The notes under the pieces: model-generated
What the model was told of the DNA's origin: nothing
Databases searched by the model: none
Seen by the model: only the letters and a program-made list of their open reading frames with translations
Source: Nonomuraea longispora
Lineage (GTDB): Bacteria; Actinomycetota; Actinomycetes; Streptosporangiales; Streptosporangiaceae
DNA: 64,000 nt
Reading direction: 5' to 3'
Assembly: GCF_004348345.1 (NCBI RefSeq)
Contig: NZ_SMJZ01000001.1
Span: 1 to 64,000, forward strand
In this document: positions 1-6,120 of the stretch, piece by piece
How positions within the stretch are numbered: the first letter of the stretch is position 1
How the letters are laid out: every line of letters starts with the position of its first letter
Made by a program: the position numbers and the translations under genes

Positions 1-166
1 GAGCCAGCAGCGGCGTCCGCCTGCGCACCAGCACGCCCGCGCAGGTCAAGGCCAGCGGCCCGACCATCCACCACTCGGGCAGGCCACGCTGGAAGTGCGC
101 CCCGCCCGCGATCAGCACCAGCCCGATCGCGAACGCGAGCCCGGCACCCAACGCCACCCGTTTCAT
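1..166 (-). CDS. Small membrane protein, cut by the left window edge
   Basis: Only the first 55 codons are inside the window. Translation starts at the ATG at 166 and reads MKRVALGAGLAFAIG, then a hydrophobic stretch, a short polar loop with EWW, and a second hydrophobic stretch ending in an Arg-rich cytoplasmic turn. This looks like a two- or multi-helix inner-membrane protein. It is divergent from the membrane-protein gene at 300-845, with a perfect dyad between them, so the two may share control. No family was recognised. Confidence 0.55.
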   Translation of the reverse strand, partial: MKRVALGAGLAFAIGLVLIAGGAHFQRGLPEWWMVGPLALTCAGVLVRRRTPLLA

Positions 167-217
167 GTCCTCATCCCACCACCCTTCCGGCCCGGCCACC
201 TCCTGCTGCGCGACGCT

Positions 218-245
218 TGTGGATACACCCTTCGATGTATCCACA
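218..245. promoter_or_regulatory. Perfect inverted repeat between two divergent genes, probable operator
   Basis: TGTGGATACA and TGTATCCACA are perfect 10-base arms separated by 8 bases. The dyad lies 52 bases upstream of the leftward start at 166 and 55 bases upstream of the rightward GTG at 300. Symmetry and placement fit a repressor operator acting on both promoters. The regulator is not identifiable here. Confidence 0.55.
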
Positions 246-299
246 AGCTCGTTTCCGCTGACGATGCGCCATCCGGCCCCCTGCCCAACACTGGAACAC

Positions 300-845
300 G
301 TGATTGTCGCCCTCATCGTCGGCTGCGAGATCGGCTTCTGGCTCCTGCTGGGACTCGGACTGGCCTGCCGCTACCTCTGGCACCGCCGTACCGTCGGCGC
401 CGCCCTCCTGCTCGCCGTCCCCCTGCTGGACGTGATCCTCCTGGCGGCGGCCGTCATCGACATGCGCGGGGGCGCCACGGGCGACGTCCGGCACGGGCTG
501 GCGGCGGCGTACCTGGCCTACTCGATCGTCTTCGGCCACCGCACCATCCGCTGGGCCGACGCCCGCTTCCACCACCGCTTCGCCGGCGGCCCAACACCCC
601 CCAGACCACCGGCGGGCGGCATGGCCAGAGCCCGCTACGAGTGGACGCTGTGGCTGCGCATCGTTTTGGCGTACGGGATCGCCTGCGTGGTGCTGCTCGG
701 ACTCGTGTGGCTCGTCGACGACCCGGCGCGTACGGAGCCGCTGGTCGCTTTCATGGACGACCTGTTGAAAATACCGCTGATCGCCATACTCTGGCCGGTC
801 AGCTACACGCTGTGGCCACGTAAGGTGGAGTCGGCAAGCTCATGA
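300..845 (+). CDS. Four-helix integral membrane protein of unknown function
   Basis: About 181 residues. The GTG at 300 is preferred because the first membrane helix (IVALIVGCEIGFWLLL) begins there; an in-frame ATG at 264 would add 12 non-hydrophobic residues. About five hydrophobic segments follow, including RYLWHRR after helix 1 and a conserved-looking HRTIRWADARFHHRF cytoplasmic loop, ending LWPVSYTLWP. The layout resembles an unnamed family of actinobacterial membrane proteins. No catalytic motif is visible. There is no clear Shine-Dalgarno, so leaderless translation from a promoter near the 218-245 dyad is possible. Confidence 0.6.
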   Translation: MIVALIVGCEIGFWLLLGLGLACRYLWHRRTVGAALLLAVPLLDVILLAAAVIDMRGGATGDVRHGLAAAYLAYSIVFGHRTIRWADARFHHRFAGGPTPPRPPAGGMARARYEWTLWLRIVLAYGIACVVLLGLVWLVDDPARTEPLVAFMDDLLKIPLIAILWPVSYTLWPRKVESASS

Positions 846-901
846 TTGCGGCATGTGGTTCGAGGCACCCCCGACAACCCGCTATGCTGGTCTAGCAACG
901 A

Positions 902-974
902 GCGGCCGTAGCTCAATGGATAGAGCATCTGACTACGGATCAGAAGGTTACGGGTTCGACTCCTGTCGGCCGCG
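902..974 (+). tRNA. tRNA-Arg (anticodon ACG)
   Basis: All cloverleaf parts are visible. The acceptor stem GCGGCCG/CGGCCGC pairs over 7 bp, the D arm is GCTC..GAGC, the anticodon stem TCTGA/TCAGA encloses loop CTACGGA with anticodon ACG, and the T arm is ACGGG TTCGACT CCTGT. Discriminator G is at 974; CCA is not encoded. A decayed integrase lies directly downstream, so the 3' end of this tRNA is a plausible attachment site. Confidence 0.97.
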
Positions 975-1021
975 CACAGTTTGACCAGGGCGTCCTTTGA
1001 TCGCAAGGGGCGCCGTGGCGT

Positions 1022-1282
1022 TCATGTAGCAACGGAGTCCACGTTGTCAGCCGTGCCACGGCGGATCTCGTCGAGGAAGTGCGTGTAGACGTCCGCAGTC
1101 GTGCTCTGCCGCGAATGCCTGAAAACACCTTGAATCGCCTTCAGGTCGGCGCCCTGGGCGAACATCAGCGACGCAGTCGCGTGCCAGCGCGCGGTGTGGA
1201 TCGCGGCCGGCGCGGCGGCGACCGGCGGCGGCATCGTCGGGTCGATCGTTCGGCAGGTGGTGGGCGGATAGCCAGCTGCCAT
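1022..1282 (-). pseudogene. C-terminal fragment of a tyrosine integrase
   Basis: The last ~60 residues match the end of phage-type tyrosine recombinases: HTARW (HxxR box), then LMFAQGADLKAIQGVFRHSR (second catalytic His region) and STTADVYTHF with the Tyr nucleophile. The N-terminal core-binding domain and the first catalytic Arg region are missing; the residues before HTARW look like noise. The usual length is 350-400 residues. The fragment ends 47 bases from a tRNA-Arg gene and points towards it, the normal arrangement for an element integrated at a tRNA 3' end. It cannot be active. Confidence 0.8.
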
Positions 1283-1289
1283 TTCGGTT

Positions 1290-1850
1290 GCGTCTTGATC
1301 GATGCGTCCATTTGGTCAAGCCACTTCGGCACCGGCAAGACCGGGAGCCTCTACCAGTGGGCCGATAGCTCCTCAAAAGCGTGGGCGCAGGGCGTCGGCA
1401 ATCCGAGCTGGATCAGCATCGAGAACGAGCGCAAGAGCGGCGAGAAGCTGACCGATGCCCAGTTTGACCGCTGCGGCGGAGGTGCTCGCTCGGGCGCACT
1501 GTGGAGCACGGCGTGCCGCTCCAGGCGACCAGCGGCCCGGACAGGTTCGGCTGGGCCATCACGGCATGGGCGGCGCGGCGTGGGGCGGGCACACGGCATG
1601 TCCTGGCTCGCCCATCGTGGCGTAGAAGGCGGAGATCGTACGGCGGGCTCAGGCGCTCGCCGGAGAAGAGGATGACGTGGCACCCGAGGACGTCTGGCAC
1701 AAGGCCCGGATCAAGCGGAAGAAGGGCACCAAGGGGGAGCGCGAGGTGTCGCCCGCGACCTTCCTCCAGGAGCTGGACACCGCGCTGGACGAGATTCACG
1801 GCAAGCTCGACGAACTGCTCGGCGAGGTGCGGACACTGCGTAAGTCGTGA
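1290..1850 (+). pseudogene. Broken N-acetylmuramoyl-L-alanine amidase (phage lysin-like)
   Basis: Three frames together spell an Amidase_2/PGRP protein. Frame one has HFGTGKTGSLYQWADSSSKA and then SWISIENE (the family's VGIENEG region). After a shift near 1475 comes EHGVPLQA; after another near 1545 comes HHGMGGAAWGGHTACPG, the Zn-ligand region. An amber codon at 1623-1625 interrupts this last frame, which then runs as a lysine-rich coiled-coil-like tail (LQELDTALDEIHGKLDELLG) to the TGA at 1848. At least two frameshifts and one stop make it non-functional. It resembles an endolysin, which fits the neighbouring integrase remnant. Confidence 0.75.
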
Positions 1851-1925
1851 TCGACCTGTTGGCCCGGCTCTACCTGAAGCGTGCACGCGGCCAGACGGGC
1901 ACGTGCGTCCCTGAGGAGGGGCAGC

Positions 1926-2146
1926 CCGTCTACTTCTGCGACCCGGCCAGCCCATGGCAGCGCGGTTCCAACGAGAACACGAACGGCCTGCTGCGTCAGT
2001 ACTTCCCCAAGAGCACAGATTTGTCGGTCCACACCCGCGACGACCTCGACGCCGTCGCCGCCGAGCTGAACGCCCGACCTCGCAAGACGCTCGCGTGGGA
2101 CACCCCGGCGGAACGCCTCGCAAGGCTCCTGGCGACCTGCGCCTAA
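1926..2146 (+). mobile_element. C-terminal fragment of an IS30-family transposase
   Basis: The reading frame contains [31 protein letters not shown] and [12 protein letters not shown], the hallmark end of IS30 transposases ([21 protein letters not shown], NxRPRK). The open frame extends back to 1847, but residues before FCDP are unrelated, so the gene is truncated at its 5' side. The DDE-domain Asp residues are gone and only the last Glu region (NEN) remains. It abuts the decayed amidase, consistent with IS-driven erosion of the element. Confidence 0.85.
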
Positions 2147-2191
2147 ACCCAGAAGCGGTGAGGCCGGAGCGCCTGGCCCTGCAACCCTTGA

Positions 2192-2671
2192 TCACGGCGT
2201 CGTTTGCGCGAGTTCCTCAAGCTGCTGGACCACCTTGTCGATCGGCGCAGAAGCGTCAATCTCGAGAGTGGAGGTGGCCCTGAGCAACGGCTCCACGTTG
2301 GCCAGGTCGCGCAGGATGGCTTCACGTTCCTCAGGGCGCTTGCCGAAGGGGTTGTTGGTGCGTGTCGCGATGCGGGCAAGCATGATGTCAACGGGAGCGC
2401 TGAGCAGGACGACGTGGTCGAACTGCGGGTAGAACCGACCCTGATTGGATTTGCAGCCAGCCACGAAGAGGGCGCCCTCACGGTGGTTGGCGAGCAGGTC
2501 GCTGATGGCCGGCTCCCGCCACACCCAATCAGTGGATCCGTCCGGCAGAGTCACCCAGTGGCTCCACTGGTCGATGTCAGTATCGACGGCGCGATGACCC
2601 CGGGCCGCCAGCATCTCTAACGCCGTGGACTTGCCGGTGCCCGACATCCCCGTGACCAAGATCTTCGCCAT
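2192..2671 (-). CDS. P-loop nucleoside/shikimate-kinase-like ATPase
   Basis: 159 residues. Walker A GMSGTGKST lies at residues 8-16, followed by a helix and RGHRAVDTDIDQW (kinase-type DxD after strand 2). The middle contains FVAGCKSNQGRFYPQFDHVV and LLSAPVDIMLARIATRTNNP, an adenylate-kinase-style LID/Arg region. The length and layout match the AAA_18/shikimate-kinase-like small kinases of actinobacteria that phosphorylate an unknown small molecule. It stands alone between IS debris and the RiPP operon. The substrate cannot be told from sequence. Confidence 0.7.
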   Translation of the reverse strand: MAKILVTGMSGTGKSTALEMLAARGHRAVDTDIDQWSHWVTLPDGSTDWVWREPAISDLLANHREGALFVAGCKSNQGRFYPQFDHVVLLSAPVDIMLARIATRTNNPFGKRPEEREAILRDLANVEPLLRATSTLEIDASAPIDKVVQQLEELAQTTP

Positions 2672-2890
2672 CAGCCGAGACTACCCAGCCACCCCGATCT
2701 CGGTCAGCTTCATGCCACCCACGTTGGTGATCTGCTGACCTCCGCCCCCGAGAGCTTCCGCAATCCCCAGTTGTGGCGACTGCGGAAACCCACTCGGCTC
2801 GCTAGGCTGGCCGCCGCCAGTAAGTGATCATCGTGTTGCGACGACCCCTCGAATGCGCCGTGTGGGCGGGGGCCATTCGTCATGCCCGGG

Positions 2891-4027
2891 TCAGGTCGGC
2901 AGGTCCCACTGAAGGTTGTCGCGGCCGCTCGCGTCCAGTGACACCCACTGCCGCTCGGGTGTCACGGTCAGCATGAAGGCCGATTGGTGGGGTTTCCCTG
3001 TGTCGAGCCACGCCGTGAGGGCCTGCTCCGCGTCATCCCACAGGCGGACCGGCCCGTGCTGGTGGACAAGCCAGCGGCCGGTGTCGGCGGGCCTGACGTC
3101 GGCGTGGGAGCCGCTGCCGGGGTCGTCCAGTGTCAGCACGTTCCCGGCCCAAGCATGTTGCGCTTGCGGGACGGCGAGCTGGGCCACGAAAAGAGCCTCG
3201 TCGTCATTCAGCAGGGACGGATCCACACGCGTGTAGCTGACGTCCCCGACGCCGAGCTCGACGGTGTCCAGGGGTGGAGCGGCGTGCGGCCTGGCCGGCA
3301 TGAAGTACACGTTGTGGGTCAGGAACCGCCCGGCCGCGGTGCCGTCCTCCGCCACCTGGAGGTGCGCGAACGCAGCCCCGCCGGTCCAGCCGAGCATCGG
3401 CGTGGTGATCGTCCCTCCCGGGCGGACCTGCTCAACCCATGCGCGCGGGATCGTCCGGACGGCGCAGGTGGCGATCAGTCGGTCGTAGGGGGCGTTGCGG
3501 GGGTGACCGTTCAGCCCGTCGCCCTCGATGAGCGTGGGCAGGTAGCCGGCGATCGTGAGCGCCGTCTTCGCCCGGTCGGCGACCACTGCGTCGCACTCGA
3601 GGGAGGTGATGGCGCTGGCGCCGAGCCGGTGGCACATGAGCGCCGTGGAGTAGCCGGTGCCGGTGCCGACCTCCAGCACCTTGTCACCCTCGGAGATCTC
3701 GGAAGCCTCCAGCATCCGCACGACGAGGCTGGGCAGGGTAGACGACGACGTCGGCCGTTTTATGGGCACGGGCCCGGGCGCGGCGTCCTCAGCCATGACG
3801 CCGGCGACCTGGGTCACCCACGTTGTGTCGGCGTAGACGAGGGTCAGCCACTCCGTCCGGGTCATCTCCGACCGGCAGATGGGCGTCCACCCCTCGGCGT
3901 CGTCACGGTAGAGGGCGTCGCCGACGAACAGTTCGCGCGGCACCGCCTCGACCGTTCTCCTCCAGCCAGCGGATCCGCCGATGGTGGCAGCGAGGTCAGC
4001 GCGCAGTTTCGCGGCCAGGTCGTTCAT
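2891..4027 (-). CDS. tgmC: RiPP-maturing O-methyltransferase, isoaspartate-methyltransferase homologue (TgmC type)
   Basis: 378 residues. Start ATG 4027 overlaps the stop of the ATP-grasp gene (ATGA), so translation is coupled. An N-terminal helical part is followed by TSSSTLPS (93-100), the family's substrate-side loop, and the SAM motif LEVGTGTGYS (118-127). Protein-L-isoaspartate methyltransferases are about 210 residues; the extra ~170 C-terminal residues are typical of RiPP-associated versions (the methyltransferase of the ATP-grasp peptide maturase system). In characterised relatives, the fuscimiditide and amycolimiditide clusters, this enzyme methylates an Asp of the cyclised peptide, which closes to an aspartimide. 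That role is inferred here from family and context. Confidence 0.85.
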   Translation of the reverse strand: MNDLAAKLRADLAATIGGSAGWRRTVEAVPRELFVGDALYRDDAEGWTPICRSEMTRTEWLTLVYADTTWVTQVAGVMAEDAAPGPVPIKRPTSSSTLPSLVVRMLEASEISEGDKVLEVGTGTGYSTALMCHRLGASAITSLECDAVVADRAKTALTIAGYLPTLIEGDGLNGHPRNAPYDRLIATCAVRTIPRAWVEQVRPGGTITTPMLGWTGGAAFAHLQVAEDGTAAGRFLTHNVYFMPARPHAAPPLDTVELGVGDVSYTRVDPSLLNDDEALFVAQLAVPQAQHAWAGNVLTLDDPGSGSHADVRPADTGRWLVHQHGPVRLWDDAEQALTAWLDTGKPHQSAFMLTVTPERQWVSLDASGRDNLQWDLPT

Positions 4028-5001
4028 CCGGCCCATCCTTCCAGGAGAGCGTCTGCGAAAGCGGAAGCGATCGTGTCGGAGTCGGGCAGCCATCCCCACT
4101 GCCCGTTCGGGTTGCACTCGACGAACGTCCATCGGCGACCGGTCGGGGATTCCTGGAGGGCGAAGTCGAAACAGCCGAAGACCAGCCCGAACGTGTCGAG
4201 GTAGCGGCGGGCCGCAATTTGGATGTCCAGTGGTACCTGGACGGTAGTGTGGTTGAGTTTCGCCCAGTCGGAGGAGCGCCAGTCGAGCGCGCCGTCCGGT
4301 GTGGTGATCTCGTGTGCGAATACCCGGTTGGCGACCACGGTCACGCGGGCGTCGCTCGTCTTGGGGATCTCAGCCTGGAACAGGTGGGCGGTGATGGCCA
4401 GCGATTCGTCCACGTCGGCCGGGTCGATGCGCTGCGTCCAGATCGCCGCCACCTCGCCGCCCGGCACCGAGGGGACACCGCGCAGCGACTTGTAGACGAT
4501 GGGGCCATGCTCGGCAGCGAACGCGCGGACCGCGTCGGGTTCGTTGGTGATCAGCGTGGCGGACACGTCGAACCCGGCGTCGACGGCGGCCTGGAGCTGG
4601 GCCGGCTTCACCTCTGCCCGCTCGTTCGCGGTGGGGTGGTTGACGTACCGGCGGGCGGGCAGGGACGCTAGCAGCCCTTTCAGGCCGTGCCTGGCCTCGG
4701 CCATGGCGAACTCCCGCGCCTGCGGCTCCAAGCCGTTGAAGCGCCACAGCGACGGGCGGCGGTGGTAGATCGAGCGCACATCGTCGAGGGCGATGTGCCG
4801 GCTCAGCGTGCGCAGCTGGCCCGCCCAGCGGCCCGGCTGGCCGGCCCCGATCTGGGCGGTGAGCACCAGATCGGGGCCGATGTCAGCGGGATCCACCCGG
4901 GCAACCCTCGCGCCCCGCTCGTTCAGCTGGGTGATGACCAGGTTGGCAGTGACGTCTTCCTCGCATGTGATCACCAGGACGGTGCCCGGGGAGGCTCTCA
5001 C
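4024..5001 (-). CDS. tgmB: ATP-grasp RiPP ligase (graspetide maturase, TgmB/SAV_5884 type)
   Basis: 325 residues from GTG 5001, 4 bases after the precursor stop, with GAAGGA upstream. The N-terminal pre-ATP-grasp part has VLVITCEEDVTANLV and the segment SIYHRRPSLWRFN that these maturases share. The central lobe has PIVYKSLRG (ATP-binding Lys), and the C-terminus has FVECNPNGQW (about 293-302), the Mg/ATP-binding Glu-x-Asn of the grasp fold. Enzymes of this family form ester or amide links between Thr/Ser/Lys and Asp/Glu side chains of the precursor. Adjacency to a matching precursor and methyltransferase makes the assignment strong. Confidence 0.9.
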   Translation of the reverse strand: MRASPGTVLVITCEEDVTANLVITQLNERGARVARVDPADIGPDLVLTAQIGAGQPGRWAGQLRTLSRHIALDDVRSIYHRRPSLWRFNGLEPQAREFAMAEARHGLKGLLASLPARRYVNHPTANERAEVKPAQLQAAVDAGFDVSATLITNEPDAVRAFAAEHGPIVYKSLRGVPSVPGGEVAAIWTQRIDPADVDESLAITAHLFQAEIPKTSDARVTVVANRVFAHEITTPDGALDWRSSDWAKLNHTTVQVPLDIQIAARRYLDTFGLVFGCFDFALQESPTGRRWTFVECNPNGQWGWLPDSDTIASAFADALLEGWAG

Positions 5002-5005
5002 AGCT

Positions 5006-5272
5006 CTAGTCCTTCTCGATGTCGTTGGGTGAGTCGTCGGCCACTTGCGGCGCGTTCTTCCCGCCGTCGTGCGGGCGGGACATCGACACGGTCGCAAAGG
5101 ACCTGCTGGTCCCGCCGGCCGTGATGTCGACCGGGTGCCCGTGCTCGTCGAGGAACACGGTCACCTGAGTGACGGGGTCAAGCCAAGTCTCAACCCACGG
5201 CAGAGGCTCCTCCGGCAGGTGCGGTGTCGCGCGGGTCAAGCCCCATGGCTTTGAGGGTGACAGGGTCGTCAT
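5006..5272 (-). CDS. tgmA: ATP-grasp-modified RiPP precursor peptide (TgmA type)
   Basis: 88 residues. ATG 5272 is chosen because GGAGG lies 8 bases upstream; an upstream in-frame ATG at 5317, overlapping the preceding gene as ATGA, would add 15 residues. The leader has KPWGLTRATPHL and LDPVTQVTVFLDEHGHPVD, close to the family's conserved leader pattern (LDPxTQxxxxxDxxGxP). The core has a hydroxyl-rich arm, TSRSFATVSMS (55-65), a loop RPHDGGKNAPQ containing Asp69-Gly70, and an acidic arm DDSPNDIEKD (79-88). That is the layout expected for a hairpin with Ser/Thr-to-Asp/Glu ester staples and an aspartimide at the loop Asp-Gly. Confidence 0.88.
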   Translation of the reverse strand: MTTLSPSKPWGLTRATPHLPEEPLPWVETWLDPVTQVTVFLDEHGHPVDITAGGTSRSFATVSMSRPHDGGKNAPQVADDSPNDIEKD

Positions 5273-5313
5273 CTTGATACCTCCGTTGTGGGTGGATGGG
5301 TGGGTGGTGCTGG

Positions 5314-5556
5314 TCATGTGGCCAGCGAGGACCCCGACGTCCGTCGACTACAGACGTGTGCCTCCGCTAGGGCGCGCCACGCCTGGGCAGCCCGGCCATA
5401 GATCCCTCGGCTGGTCTCCTCATAGGCGCTGTTCTTGGTCCAGCGCAGGACGAAGTATTCGCCGCCCTCTGAGGCCAGCTCGTATTCGCCGCAGCAGGAT
5501 GTTTCGTGGATGCGGAGGCGTGAGCCTCGCGGGGTGTGCGATTCCCAGGTGTGCAT
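5314..5556 (-). CDS. Small hypothetical protein upstream of the RiPP precursor
   Basis: 80 residues from ATG 5556 (MHTWESHTPRGSRLRIHET), with a CC pair, then GEYELASEGGEYFVLRW and YGRAAQAWRALAEAH. Its stop overlaps the alternative upstream start of the precursor (ATGA at 5317-5314), so it is in the same transcription unit. The alternating pattern suggests a short beta-rich domain with a C-terminal helix. No family was recognised. It could be a pathway accessory or a remnant of the XRE-associated small genes common in actinomycetes. Confidence 0.6.
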   Translation of the reverse strand: MHTWESHTPRGSRLRIHETSCCGEYELASEGGEYFVLRWTKNSAYEETSRGIYGRAAQAWRALAEAHVCSRRTSGSSLAT

Positions 5557-5632
5557 GGTGGTCACTTCCGGTGGCGCGGCGGCGGGACCGGTCGAATGGA
5601 TACACCACCGCCGCGCCGGCTCTCTGGTGGAA

Positions 5633-5675
5633 CCCCCGGCCCGCCGCGCCGCACCTGACAGCGGCGGGCCGGGGG
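5633..5675. terminator. 15-bp perfect GC-rich hairpin within the RiPP transcript leader
   Basis: CCCCCGGCCCGCCGC and GCGGCGGGCCGGGGG pair perfectly around a 13-base loop. It lies between the frameshifted gene (5676-5998) and the small gene at 5314-5556, read leftwards. There is no T-run, so it may be a pause/attenuation stem or a terminator that isolates the RiPP genes from upstream transcription. Confidence 0.5.
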
Positions 5676-5998
5676 CTAATAGGACCGGGCGTACAGTGTG
5701 CAGCAGTGCGGTCTGCCAGCCCAGGGTGGCGGCGAGCGCGATCGCGTCCTCCCGCCGGATCGTCCGCGAGACTCCGGCCGCCACCAACTCCGGCGTGACC
5801 GGCTGGCGCAGTTCGGCGATCCACCAGAGCACCCCCGATGGGTCGCCCTGGTGGCCGATGTCCCACGTCGGGTAGGTGTTGCGCAGCACGGACAGTTGGT
5901 GTCCCCGCTAGTCGAGGCAGGAGCGCCGCCTGCGCCACGACACGGCGGGCGTTCTGGTCGGCGGCTTCAACGAGGGCGTGTGGCTCGGCGTACGTCAT
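5676..5998 (-). pseudogene. Frameshifted small gene between the XRE regulator and the RiPP operon
   Basis: ATG 5998 starts MTYAEPHALVEAADQNARRV and continues to LPRLAG. Protein-like sequence then resumes in another frame (LRNTYPTWDIGHQGD, WWIAELRQPVTPELVAAG, RREDAIALAATLGWQTALL). A shift of one base near 5890-5910 would join the halves into a ~105-residue protein. In a third frame a TAG at 5678-5676 falls exactly before the hairpin, suggesting a second lesion near the end. The second frame reads on through the hairpin into the next gene. A sequencing error could also explain the shift. Confidence 0.5.
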
Positions 5999-6079
5999 CG
6001 GGTGTCTCCGAGTGCTGTCGCTGGTCGAGGTGACGCGGTTACGGTGAAGCATGTTCCGGGTGACGCTCGTCACACGAGG

Positions 6080-6107
6080 GGTTGCCTGGACGGGGCAACA
6101 GGCAACC
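6080..6107. promoter_or_regulatory. Inverted repeat GGTTGCCTG-N10-CAGGCAACC ahead of the XRE gene
   Basis: Perfect 9-base arms sit 13 bases upstream of the ATG at 6121, with a third GGCAACC half-site at 6114-6120 and a GGCAAC at 6094-6099. Four clustered half-sites next to a regulator and facing the RiPP operon suggest an operator for the XRE protein itself, probably autoregulatory. Confidence 0.55.
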
Positions 6108-6120
6108 GTGAGAGGCAACC

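Larger units (their letters stand above)
902..2146. mobile_element. Remnant of a tRNA-Arg-integrated phage or integrative element
   Basis: A tRNA-Arg, a truncated tyrosine integrase facing it, a frameshifted phage-type amidase and an IS30 tail lie within 1.25 kb. No intact mobility gene survives. I did not see a second copy of the tRNA 3' end that would mark the distal attachment site, so the right boundary is uncertain and the element could extend further right. Confidence 0.45.

Noticed and set aside
171-575. 134-residue leftward frame opposite the first membrane protein
   Set aside because: Composition typical of the antisense of a hydrophobic gene (Glu/Gly/Val rich) with no homology pattern.
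2672-2890. Leftward frame reading GGGGQQITNVGGMKLTEIG after the methyltransferase promoter-distal side
   Set aside because: Glycine-rich and RiPP-like at first sight, but it has no ribosome site, no usable start before MKLTEIG and lies downstream of nothing that would express it. Treated as chance.
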